A DNA stretch of 64,000 nucleotides, taken from positions 27,048,607 through 27,112,606 of the forward strand of contig CM033347.1 in assembly GCA_019395295.1 (NCBI GenBank), read 5' to 3'. Source of the stretch: Osmanthus fragrans (taxonomy: Eukaryota > Streptophyta > Magnoliopsida > Lamiales > Oleaceae). Position 1 is the first letter of the stretch. Every line of letters begins with the position of its first letter. This document shows positions 33,484-44,239 of this stretch, one piece after another. The notes under the pieces were generated by a model that was given only the letters and a program-made list of their open reading frames with translations, searched no databases and was not told the DNA's origin. The translations under genes were made by a program, and so were the position numbers.

Positions 33484-34097
33484 CTGGAAACAAACAATCA
33501 AAACAAAATAACGTCAGCAACCCCTAACCCTAGTCGACTGAAAGGAATGCGAGAGCAGCGCAAAAGAAAAAGCAAATTAAATGTCGTTATTTTTCAATGA
33601 CATGCTTGAAATGAAGAAAAAATGCACTACTTGATCACACTTCGAAATCTTCAACGTCTACAACCAAAAAAAGTTGAGAAATTTTATACACTTACCGTAT
33701 ACAGGTTCGGGAAGACGACCTCGAATCTGACATGCAAAATCATTTGGAATTTCACCGGATTCTTGGATATTTTCAGTGGACATTGTATAGGACGGTTCGG
33801 ATTCTTCGCGTAACAGAGAATGGAGAGAGAGAGAGATTATAATTTTCCCAAATATATTTAGTGAAAATGGGGGAATAGAGTTGGACGAAAATGCCCACAC
33901 TTAAATTGGTCAAAATATGACTTTTCCCCATTTTGAAGGTCAACTGACGGTGGAACTGACGGTTTCCGTCATTTTGGACTTCGGCTGATAATATATGAAA
34001 GGTTTGGGACTCCAGGTGGTACAAATTGAAGATTGATGTAAAGTCTGCAAAAAACGCAAAGGTTAGGGACCGCGGCTGCAATTATCCCTTAATCTAA

Positions 34098-34391
34098 AAA
34101 CTACAAAAAAAAAATACATTAAACTATTTAAGGGAAGAATTAAAAAATTTCTTTACAGAATATTTAGATCCAAAATTAAAATATAAAAATACTTATATGG
34201 ATAGTCAAGCAATTAGAATTGAAAATGATATGTATAAAGAAATTGTCAATCTAGAAAAAAGAATTGAAAAATTAAATATAATCATTAAAAAAAAAATTTT
34301 AACAAAAGATAATGAATTCTATAAATTTTATTGTGATTTACTAAATAATTATGAAAATATTAGTTGGATTCCAATAATAGAACCAAGATAA
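34098..34391 (+). pseudogene. Pararetroviral frame end (Lys/Glu-rich), function unknown
   Basis: An open stretch ending at 34391 (64 codons from the ATG at 34197) encodes a charged, helical, coiled-coil-like peptide. Before the MULE arrived, the frame on its left (to 31509) would have been continuous with this side, allowing for a shift in the A run at about 34107. It precedes the primer-binding site, so in a circular viral genome it would be the end of the last frame. No domain is recognised. Confidence 0.45.
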
Positions 34392-34450
34392 CAAAATTTT
34401 TAATATTAGAATTGAGATTTTGAAGACGGTCATAGTATTCCCACTTTAGT

Positions 34451-34464
34451 TGGTATCAGAGCCA
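34451..34464 (+). other. tRNA-Met primer-binding site of the pararetroviral relic
   Basis: TGGTATCAGAGCCA, complementary to the 3' end of initiator tRNA-Met. Caulimoviruses place this site in the leader just before the first frame, which is its position here. Confidence 0.75.
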
Positions 34465-34469
34465 TAGAT

Positions 34470-35300
34470 CATAAATGATAATAGAAGATTTAGGAAATAA
34501 ATAAATAAAAAAAGATTTAATATAATAATAGGAAAACCTATAATAAAGAAAGAAGCCTTAAAAATGATATTTTATAAAACTAAAAGATATACCTTTAGAT
34601 ATCAGAAAAGAACTAATAGAAAAAGTAAAAATCAGCATAATAAGAGATTTTATGATATGAGAAACTATTTTAGAAATAATAGACCAAGAAAAATATGCTA
34701 TTATAATAGAAAATAATATAAGTAATTATGAAAATTATGGTTAAAAAGATAGATAATTATTATAAATTAGAAGAAAAAAAGGATATCAAATATTTTATGA
34801 ATCTATACCTAATAAATTAAAAATATTAACATTAAGTATAATTAAAAAATTACCTAGAGAAATAAAAGAACAAATATTACAAGAACTAATCATAGGATCT
34901 ATAAAAAATAGATACATCTATGAAATGATTAATAGAGAATTTGAAAGCATTTTATATGATAGAGAAGTATATGAATCATCATAGATATAATAATGAGTGA
35001 TGATAAAATAGGAAAAAAACTCAATAACATTATTAAAAATCTAAATAAAATACAAGAAAAAACCTCAAACATACTATTAACACTAGAAGATATAAAGGAA
35101 TCACAAGAAAAAATGGTAGGAAAACTAAAAATTTAAAAAATTAGAATTAAAAGCAAAATATTTTAAAACTGTAAAAGAAGAATTAACTAAGGAAGAGATG
35201 ACAATAAATTTTTTTGATAAAATCATAGAAGAAAGTGAAAATAAAAAATGCAGGTTATCATACATATTAGAAGCTAAAAATAATAAATCAAGAATATAAT
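34470..35300 (+). pseudogene. Pararetroviral small frames, one coiled-coil-like
   Basis: Between the primer site and the coat-protein-like region are broken Lys/Ile-rich frames. One runs to about 34985. The next begins with ATG at 34993 and reads as a heptad-like helical peptide (leucine/isoleucine with Lys, Glu, Asn) for about 45 codons. Two small frames in this order, the second coiled-coil-like, resemble the virion-associated protein position of badnavirus-type genomes. Stops and shifts are frequent. Confidence 0.45.
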
Positions 35301-35699
35301 GTCATTTTCAGAAAATTTTGAAGACTTGAAGAAATTGATAAGATGATTAATAGATGAAACTAAGAAATTGAGAGATGAAGTAGGAATGTTAAAAATATAA
35401 ATTAGAGAAATGAAACAAAATATGAAACCAACAGATAAAAAAATATACAAAGATAGAATAAAAAGAGAAATAACAAAAATATGAAAGAAACATGTAAAAG
35501 CAGAAGGATACTATGAATGCAGAAGTATGGATGATAGATTTAGAAGAAAAATATTACCAATAATTTTAGAACAAGAAAAAGAATTTGAAAAATATATAGA
35601 AGAAAAATGAAAAGATAAAAAAGATGATGAATGAAGAAATAAATAACTTAATAGAAAATTTTGATCAATTAAGTATAGAAGAATTAAAAAATTATGAAG

Positions 35700-36540
35700 T
35701 AATGATGAATACTAGTGGATGACCAACACCTGCACCTGGAAGTACAAATAATACTCCAAAACTAGAATTTCCTGAATTGCAAGGATAATATGTACCAATG
35801 CCACATAGACCTTACAGACAGTACTATGATAGAATTATACCACAAACTAGAATAGAAAAATAAAAGAATCAATTTACCCCAAATATAGATTATAATAAAC
35901 CAACAAATCATGGAGGAGCAAAACTAGATTTAGATTGCAAAATAGATACTAAGAAAGCCTTATTACAATGGGTAGATGTAATGATATTATTCTTTTTATA
36001 TAATCAAGATGATACACGAGAATCTACAGATAGAAGAATTGATTATTTAATAGCATCATTCGAAGGAGATATAAGAAATTGGTGGGAAGGAGTAACTGAA
36101 AATACTAAATCATTAATGAGAATAAATATACAAACAGAAATGCAAAAAAACTTCGCAGGATTAAATAAAAAAGTTAGTAGAATATATATTAGATGAATTT
36201 TTAGGAGAAAATTGGATAAGAAATTCAGAAGAAGAAGTTAGAAGAAAAAAATTAAAAGCAAGATTAGGACTGATAAACATTATAATATGTGATATGTGTA
36301 AAATAAAAGAATATACGTGTCAATTTAGAAATTTCTATTACACCAAATTTTATAGTAATGAAAATCAAGGACCATATTTAGAAATGTATTTTGCTAAGTT
36401 ACCAGGAACATGAAATATATATATTTTTTAAAAATATGAAAGATATATAAAAGACAATCCTGTACCAGATACATTAGGAAGTAGAATAAAATTTCTATTT
36501 GAAAGATTACGGAAATATGTAAAAATAAACAATTAATGAA
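35700..36540 (+). pseudogene. Pararetroviral coat-protein-like region, broken
   Basis: Frames across this stretch carry the features of the caulimovirid coat-protein core. A segment around 36060-36100 ends in an aromatic NWW(E)G motif after an acidic GD pair. Around 36290-36340 lies a C-x2-C...C-type pattern with aromatic residues, and near 36465 a short DTLGSR motif. The only longer open piece is 35981-36196. At least three frame changes and several stops separate the parts. No zinc knuckle, protease or RT follows before the gypsy element begins. Confidence 0.55.
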
Positions 36541-36833
36541 AAAAGTCTAGAAAATTATTAAAAATCTGTTGTGAGTTAGCCAAACAATCTGCTATCTTTC
36601 ATTGTAATCAACTTTGAGATATCAATAAAATTCCAAGTTATTTCATATCTGAATTGTTTCATAGATAATATGAGTTTCTAAACATTTCGTCCCATAGATT
36701 CTGGAAAGATTAAAGAAGAAATTCTTTCTTACTTTAACAAAAAGAGAGTTTTTTTTACATAAGATCGATAGTCTAAATTCAAAGAATTGGCACAGTGAAG
36801 GTGAGAAGCTGGAATAGCAATTGTCTCGTGAAG
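36541..36833 (+). other. Non-coding pararetroviral segment with AATAAA
   Basis: No frame. An AATAAA at 36624-36629 lies in ordinary-composition DNA following the coat-protein-like region. It may be rearranged viral intergenic sequence. It stops at the gypsy target site TGAAG. Confidence 0.35.
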
Positions 36834-39013
36834 TGTAGCGACCCGAATTTTTAAAAGTACAAATTTTATAACTTAAAGTGTGTCGCTACGACAATCCCGT
36901 CAAAGTTTAGAATTCATTTTATGTCCGTCGAGTTGTCTAGCAAAAAACAATTAATTTAAGAATTTCGAAACGATTTTAATCTTAAAATTTCAATATTTAC
37001 TTATCGAGTTCAATCTCGAACCTTTTTTTAAAAGTACCAAATTCTTATCAATTTAAATCCAAGTGTTATGTCCGATATTCTATTTAGAATCCAATTTCAT
37101 TAAGTCCAAATTTTATCTTTTAATCCAATTTTATTAAATCCTGTTAGCCAAAGAATTATTTTCCAGCCCAAACTCTTGGCCCAATTTATTGCCTCGTTTT
37201 CTGTGCCCTACTGTTCATTCACCATCACTTTTCCCTCCACTCCCACGACAGTCTCCTCCACGACGCCCCTCATCCACACACAGCAGGCAAAACCCACAGC
37301 AACTTCAGCAACCCAGGTAAGGAGATCACCATCTCCATCAATTTCACCTCAGTCTAATGTATAGTTCACACACAGAAACCCAGATGAAATTCCCACAGTT
37401 GAGCCACCATCCCACGATCCAACCACCCACTTTCGAACCCCTATTGTAATTCACACAAACCATTGCCGCCACCAAGAAATCGAACCACCTCAAAGCCGTG
37501 CCTGTAGCCACCCAAAACGGCAGCCCCGTCTTGCCAAATCGACCCCCCCCACTTCACCAAATTTCGCCCAAAATCCAACCACCAAAACCAAGAATAATGA
37601 AGCTCAATCACTTACCTCGGCTCCACCCCACGTTTTTGGCCGGATTCCCTGCCGAAAACAACCAAGAAACCCGAAGTTGGCCTCGGTTTTAGCCTCGGTC
37701 GACGCCCATAAAGACCCCCGGTCGACCCCCCACCGTCGGTGCTACCTCGCGACGGCGGCGTCTCTGATTTTGGCTGGAGTTCAACCCACTTCCTCACCTC
37801 CCCGTCCCCGGCTTCCCTCTCCTCTCCCCTTCTCCCTGTCCAAGTCGAGTGAGAGAGAGAGAGAGAGAGATAGGTTTTGTAAATAATTAATTTTTGAAAA
37901 TTTACTCCTTAAGCCCTAACTTTTAAAAGTTCCCCAATTTAGCCTAAAGTTTTAAAAGGCTTTTGTTTCAATTCCAAAGTTTCACAAAATGTTTAATTTA
38001 GCCCCCAAAGTCTTACAAACTGTTTAATTCAATTCCAAAGTTTTAAGTTACTTTTAAATTAGCCAACACAAATTCCAAAAGTTCATATTCAGCCTTTAAA
38101 CTTTTAAATTTCAGTTTTTAATACTTTTCAATTAAGTCCTTAAATGTTTTAAAGTTTTAATTAGACTTAGTATTTTAAAGTAAATTAATTTTGTTCTTGC
38201 TAGACGAGATCGCGGGCAAAGTGTGAGGCACGGTAACATTACAATTGTTCAATTTCCAAGAAAACCTTTCAAGACTTCGAGGTGGGGTTTACATTTAAGC
38301 AATTGTGATTATTTGTCCATGTTAATTCTTGATGTGTGATTTTGATTGTGATGTAATGTTTATACATATGAAAATGTTGCCAGGGACCGTAAATAGGTCC
38401 GGGATCGAAATCGGGTCCTTGGGAATGCCCACAGTGCAAAAATTTGCAAAGTGGTTATAACATGTTGTCAGGAATCGTAAATAGGTCCGGGATCGAAATT
38501 GGGTCCTTGGGAATGCCCACAGTACATAATTCTATAGTATGTTGTATTGATATTATTTTCACCACTTGATTGCATATTTGGACTTGACTTGGACTGATTG
38601 TTGTATCTCCACTAAGTATAATTCGTTATGCTCACCCCACTATTTTTCCACCCTTTCAGGTTAGGGAGCTTGGCAGGCCAAGGCAACGAGTTGGGCAATT
38701 TTAATTTAATAATAGAACTTTTGAATTTCAAATATTGAAACAAGAAATTTTAAATAGTTGATTTCCATTTTGATACTTAAAGATTGAATTTTGGTATCTT
38801 TGCAAATGTCGGTTTTTGTTTACTATATTTGGCATTAACTTTTGGACTTGAGAAAATTTTTAGAAATGATGTTTCCGCATTTTGTGCTAAATTGCTATGG
38901 GTTTTAAAAGTATATGCATGCCTTCACTTTGTGGCGACCTTTGAAAATATTTATTTATAGGTTACTTTGACTTAAGTAACACCTCGAGTTATTAGTAAAT
39001 TTGGGGTGTTACA
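36834..39013 (+). repeat. 5' LTR
   Basis: 2180 bp, starts TGTAGCGACCCG and ends GGGGTGTTACA. Contains a CT/GA-rich run (about 37850-37871). Two copies of a roughly 79-bp unit centred on GGTCCGGGATCGAAAT lie at about 38387 and 38466. Small frames in it (for example 37176-37364) recur in the other LTR and are not genes. Confidence 0.95.
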
Positions 39014-39016
39014 ATG

Positions 39017-39029
39017 TGGTATCAGAGCC
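39017..39029 (+). other. Primer-binding site of the gypsy element
   Basis: TGGTATCAGAGCC three bases after the LTR, matching initiator tRNA-Met. Confidence 0.9.
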
Positions 39030-39732
39030 CAGGTCTACCTTTCTGTAGACTTGTAAAAATTTAAAAAAAAAAATGTGTTTAGTATTTAATTTAAATGCTA
39101 CCCGCTCTTTCCGCGCCACGCCTACTCCGAAAAGGTAAAAATGTTTAGCAAATTTTATTTGATGAAGTCTGAAAATTTTTAACTGTTGGATACCATGAAT
39201 TTATTATATAACTGCATCTGAAATTGATTGTTACAACAGAAAATTACATGAGAATGAAATTTTGCTATAGTTGATGCAGTTTGAAATGTTTGAAAGTTTG
39301 TATCCAGTACATGTTATAAAAAAAAATTTTCATGACTTATTATGTTTGGGAGTTGAACTTGTGATGTGAAGTATTTAAATTTTTTTGAAAATTATAAATT
39401 TAGTCCTCGAAATTAGGCTAAACCACGAAGTAATCCATTTCAATAGAATTTACCTTCATAATTGATATGCCAAAAAGGACCGTATGAGATAGAGATGTGG
39501 GAAGAACTGTTTGTGGAAATGCAGTAGGAGAACATATTTCGGATTATAGGTATTGGTTGCAATTTTATTATTTGTTTTCCTTTTGAAAAATTTGAGATAA
39601 TAATAAAATTTGCTTTTAGCTTTACTGTGCTTTTCTATGATTTTTCCTTTTAGATTTTATTATTCCTAAATGGCCATTGTGAATTTCACAACCTAGTAGA
39701 TGCTGAGACAAATGTTGTTGTGATTTAGGGAA

Positions 39733-40760
39733 ATGTCTCGTAGAACAAATCGAGTTCCCGTGAATTGGGCTGCTGCAAGACAAGCTACCCCAGGCCAGGC
39801 TCCTACTGGCGATGCGGGAAATAATTCATTAAGGGACCTCGTGAATGCTCTCTAGGGGCTCATTCAGCAACAAGCCCCAACAACTCCACGAAATGCCCCT
39901 AATCTACCAGCTAATGCAGATAACACTAGCATGGTTGTTGAACAGTTTCGCCAATATAAGCCACCAACATTCAATGGTCGAACAGGACCCCTAACTGCAG
40001 AGGAATGGCTAAGGGCATTAGAACGGATCTTTAAACATATAGCCTGCTCGGACGCTCAGAAAGTGTCATGTGCTGTGTTCCAACTTGAAGAGGATGCAGA
40101 TCATTGGTGGGAATCATATCAGCGCACCAGAACTGAGGCACAACAACTTGAATTGACATGGAATGGATTCAAGGAATTAATAATACAGAGGTCATTTTCC
40201 CAGTCTTTCCGGGATCAGAAAGAAACAGAGTTCCTTGAACTTAGACAGGGAAGTATGTCCGTGGTGGAATATGAAACGAAATTCAACCAGTTGTCCAGGT
40301 ATGCTATCCATCTGGTTGACACGGATATCAAGAAGTCCAGAAGATTTGAAAGGGGCTTACGCCCAGAAATTGGAGGAATTATGGCAGGTTTAGGACTCAC
40401 TACCTATGCCGAAGCAATTGAGCGAGCACAAGCTATATCTTCTCGCTTAAACCTGGAAAAGACTACTCAGAAACTCGCAGAGGTACCAGTGAAAAGAAAT
40501 GGGACAGTCAGAATAAGAGCAAAGGCAGATATCAGAACAAGAAGGGGAAATCATGGGGAAAAATGGAGGAAAAGGCTAGCATTGAGAAACCTGTATGCCC
40601 GAAGTGTGATAAGCGTCACCATGGAGAGTGCTTACTTGGGAAGGGGATGTGTTTCAGATGTAAGAAACCCGATCATTTTGCTGGTGAATGTCCCGAATTC
40701 AAGGGTAAGGAAGATGCCAGGAAGGGAAAGGCTCGAGTTTTTGCTCTAACTCAGAAAGAG
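39733..40760 (+). pseudogene. gypsy gag with zinc knuckle, broken
   Basis: The ATG at 39733 starts MSRRTNRVPVNWAAARQ. Codon 41 is TAG (39853-39855), best read as a CAG-to-TAG change. From 39931 the frame is open: retrotransposon gag signature (YKPPTFNGR, WLRALERIF, DADHWWESY, SQSFRDQKETEFLELRQG). Between about 40455 and 40560 the frame shifts by one, probably in the AAAA run near 40460. The next frame supplies the zinc knuckle CFRCKKPDHFAGEC near 40650. Gag packages the RNA. Confidence 0.88.
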
Positions 40761-41966
40761 GCAAAGAAAGATCCAGACGTGATGACAGGTATTCTATCAG
40801 TATTCAATATACCTGCTATTGTTTTGATTGATTCTGGTGCTATGAATTTTTTCATCTCTACTAGTTTTCATGCTAAGATTGGGAATGTATGTGAAAGTGT
40901 GAATGATGCCTTAGAAGTTAGTATCCCTTCAAGTGAAACTATTATCACTAATATGATGTCGAAAGCTGTTAAGTTTGAAATAGATGGGAAGAACTTAGAG
41001 GCTGACTTGTACTTAATAGACATGAGGGACTTTGATATTATTTTAGGCATGGACTGGCTTAGTTGCAATCACGCTACGATTAAGTGTCATGAGAGGGAGG
41101 TGCTCTTTCAGAAACCAGGAGAATGTGAATTTAACTTCTTCGGGACAAAAGTCAAAACCATGCCCCGTGTCATATCAGTGTTGAAAGCACAAAGGATGTT
41201 GAAAAAGAGTGCAAATCAAGGATATCTAGTGAGCATCACTAGTGTTCAGGCAACTGAGGTAACTGCTACAGATGTACCAGTTGTGCGTGATTTTGTGGAT
41301 GTATTTCCAGAAGATCTAGTTGGTATTCCACCAGATAGACAAGTGGAATTCAAGATTGACTTGGTACCTGGAGCTGCACCCATATCTAAAGCACCCTACA
41401 GGATGGCACCGAAGGAACTTCAGGAGTTGAAGGTACAACTACAAGAACTGTTGGATAAAGGATTTATTCGACCGAGTGTATCGCCTTGGGGAGCACCGGT
41501 TCTGTTTGTGAAAAAGAAAGATGGATCAATGAGGATGTGCATTGACTACAGGAAGCTGAATCGCCTCATGGTCAAGAATAAGTATCATTTACCACGAATA
41601 GAAGATTTGTTCGATTAGTTAAAAGGTGCCGTTGTATTCTCCAAAATTGACTTGAGATCAGGTTATCACCAGTTGAAGGTTAAGGATGGTGATATACCTA
41701 AAACTGCATTTAGGACTCGATACGGACATTATGAATTCATTGTGATGCCGTTCAGGTTAACTAATGCACCAGCTGTCTTCATGGACTTAATGAACCGAGT
41801 ATTTCATCAGTACTTGGATCGGTTTGTAATTGTCTTTATTGATGACATTATGATTTATTCAAGGGACAAGGAACAACATGAGGAGCATCTCAACATTGTA
41901 TTACAGACACTTCGACAGGAAAGGTTGTATGCAAAATTCAATAAGTGCGAATTCTGGCTTGACTGA
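40761..41966 (+). pseudogene. gypsy protease and reverse transcriptase, two stops
   Basis: Protease: VLIDSGAMNFFIS with the active Asp near 40830 and ILGMDWLS near 41045. The RT entry is DVFPEDLVGIPPDRQVEF (about 41300), then MCIDYRKLN, and the catalytic box FIDDIMIYSR near 41835 (FIDD rather than YIDD). TAG at 41616-41618 sits where Gln is usual before LKGA. TGA at 41964-41966 ends the frame before ISFLGHVV. Otherwise the domains are continuous. Confidence 0.88.
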
Positions 41967-43817
41967 ATTAGTTTTCTTGGACATGTGGTTACCGCAGATG
42001 GTATTGAAGTTGATCCAACCAAGGTTGATGCTATCACTAATTGGAGGGCACCAACCAATATAAATGAAGTTCGTAGTTTCTTGGGATTGGCTGGCTATTA
42101 TCGAAGGTTTATCGAAGGATTTTCAAAAATTGCTGGACCGATGACCCAGTTGACCAAGAAGGGAGTGAAGTTTCAATGGACCGAAAAGTGCGAGAAGAGT
42201 TTTCAAGAATTGAAACGGAAATTGGTATCTGCACCAGTTTTGGCTATTCCAGAAGGGTCAGAGGGTTTTGTAATCTACAGTGATGCATCGAAACAAGGTT
42301 TGGGATGTGTACTGATGCAGCATGGAAAAGTGATTGCATATGCCTCTAGACAGTTAAAGCCACATGAGCAGAACTACCCTACACATGACTTGGAATTGGC
42401 TACTGTAGTTCATGCTTTAAAAATATGGCGACACTATCTATATGGTAGTAAGTGCGAGATATACACAGACCATAAGAGTTTAAAGTATTTCTTCACTCAG
42501 AAAGAATTGAATATGAGACAGAGAAGGTGGTTGGAGTTAGTTAAAGATTATGACTGTACTATCCATTACCATCCTGGCAAGGCCAATGTTGTTGCTGATG
42601 CACTTAGCCGGAAAGGTAAAGAGCAGTTAGCTGCCTTAACCAGTCAAGAACAATTGATCAAGGATTTTGCCAACATGAGACTTGAGATTGTAACTCCTCC
42701 ACATCACACAACTGCAATTATAGCTACTATGATCGTTCGACCGACTCTCAGAGACAGAATTAAAGAAGCTCAGGGTAAGGATAAATTTTTGTGCAAGATT
42801 AAGGACCGAGTACTCGCTGGTAGTGTTAAAGGTTTTGAAATATCAACTGACAACACTCTTATGTTCAAGGGAAGACTGTGTGTACCGAAGGATGAAACTT
42901 TGAGGAAGGAGATTTTAGAAGAAGCACATTATTCACCTTATACTGCACATCCAGGAGGTACGAAGATGTACCAGGATCTACGAATAATTTATTGGTGGAG
43001 AAACATGAAGAGGTCAATTGGCTTATTTGTTGAGAAGTACATGACTTGCCAACAAGTTAAAGCTGAACATCAACGTCCGTCTGGAATGTTGAACCCACTT
43101 GAAATCCCAGAATGGAAGTGGGAACACATAACAATGGATTTTGTTGTGGGACTTCCTAGATCAGCTGGAGGTCATCAAGCTATATGGGTTATAGTTGATC
43201 GTTTGACAAAATCTGCTCATTTTCTACTGGTGAAAATGACTTTCAGTTTAGACCAGTATGCTCAGATGTACATCAGAGAAATTGTAAGGTTGCATGGTGT
43301 ACCAGTTTCTATAGTGTTAGACAGGGATTCCAGATTTACATCCAAATTCTGGGAAAGCCTGCAAACAACTATGGGAACTAGATTGAAATTCAGTACAGCA
43401 TATCATCCACAGACAGATGGACAATCAGAGAGAACTATACAGACTTTAGAGGATATGTTGAGAGCTTGCGCTTTAGACCTTGGTGGTAACTGGGAAACGC
43501 ATTTACCTTTGGTTGAGTTTGCATATAACAATAGTTTCCAGTCTACCATCGGCATGACACCGTATGAAGCTCTTTATGGCAGAAAGTGCAGATCACCAAT
43601 CCATTGGGATGAAGTTGGTGAGAGGAAAGTTTTGGGTCCAGAAATAGTGGAACAGACTGTAAAGGCTGTGGAAAAGATCAGAGAAAGGATTAAAACAGCA
43701 CAAGACAGACAGAAGTCTTATGCTGACAAGCGACGAAAGGAACTACAGTTTGAAATTGGTGAAAAAATGTTCCTTAAAGTGGCTCATATGAAAGGAGTGG
43801 TAAGGTTTGGACAGTAA
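41967..43817 (+). pseudogene. gypsy RNase H and integrase
   Basis: An open frame of 610 codons from 41985. RNase H: VIYSDASKQGLG (near residue 95), ATVVHALKIWRHYLYG and VVADALSRK. Integrase: the HHCC finger (from HYSPYTAHPGG to YMTCQQ), catalytic Asp in ITMDFVVGLP, second Asp in VLDRDSRFTSKFW and Glu in DGQSERTIQTLEDMLRA. It ends with TAA at 43815-43817 within the GKLRPRFIGPFEI context, so the stop is a mutation and the C-terminal part follows in frame for about 35 codons. Confidence 0.9.
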
Positions 43818-44239
43818 GGAAAACTTAGACCAAGATTTATTGGACCTTTTGAAATTTTGGAAAGAGTTGGAAACGTGGCCTATAGGTTGGCTTTACCGCC
43901 AGAGTTAACAGCAGTACATAATTTTTTCACATCTCAATGTTAAGGAAATATGTCCATGATCCGGATCACATTGTTAATTATGCATCATTGGATGTTAATA
44001 AGGATATGACATATGAGGAAACTCCTGCAGTTATACTTGAGAGAAAAGTTCATTCCTTAAGGAACAAAGATATCCCTTTAGTTAAGGTCCAATGGAATAG
44101 ACATGGTAGAGAAGAAGCAACTTGGGAAAGAGAAGATGAGGTTTTAGCCAAATATCCAGACATTCTCAAACCAAGTAAGTTTAATTTCGAGGACAAAATT
44201 TATTTAAGTGGGGAAGGTTGTAGCGACCCGAATTTTTAA
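43818..44239 (+). pseudogene. gypsy integrase C-terminus with chromodomain-like region
   Basis: RFIGPFEILERVGNVAYRLALPP reads in the previous frame. A 1-bp gain in the T run near 43925 moves the frame to 43937, which continues MLRKYVHDPDHIVNYASL. The end reads VKVQWNRHGREEATWERED and then LAKYPDIL, a chromodomain-like module that in chromoviruses steers insertion toward marked chromatin. Confidence 0.85.
44210..44217 (+). other. Polypurine tract
   Basis: GGGGAAGG directly before the 3' LTR start TG at 44219, the primer for plus-strand synthesis. Confidence 0.8.

Larger units (their letters stand above)
31510..34088. mobile_element. Mutator-like element (MULE) with long TIRs and a GRF zinc-finger ORF
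   Basis: 2579 bp. Terminal inverted repeats of about 225 bp (31510-31735 and 33863-34088) start GGGATAAT and are about 95% alike by eye. A perfect 9-bp duplication, TTAATCTAA, lies at 31501-31509 and 34089-34097, the Mutator signature. Inside are an intact small ORF on + (GRF zinc finger) and, convergent on -, a broken MULE-type PB1-like protein. No DDE transposase (MURA) or SWIM domain is present, so it is non-autonomous, a deletion derivative. It inserted into the pararetroviral relic. Confidence 0.93.

Noticed and set aside
34451..34464. Possible tRNA gene, because of tRNA-Met complementarity here and at 39017
   Set aside because: Only the 3' end complement is present; these are primer-binding sites, not cloverleaf genes.
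37176..37886. Proline-rich small frames in the 5' LTR and their twins at 44561-45271
   Set aside because: They lie wholly in LTR sequence, recur with changes in both LTRs and have no recognised domain.
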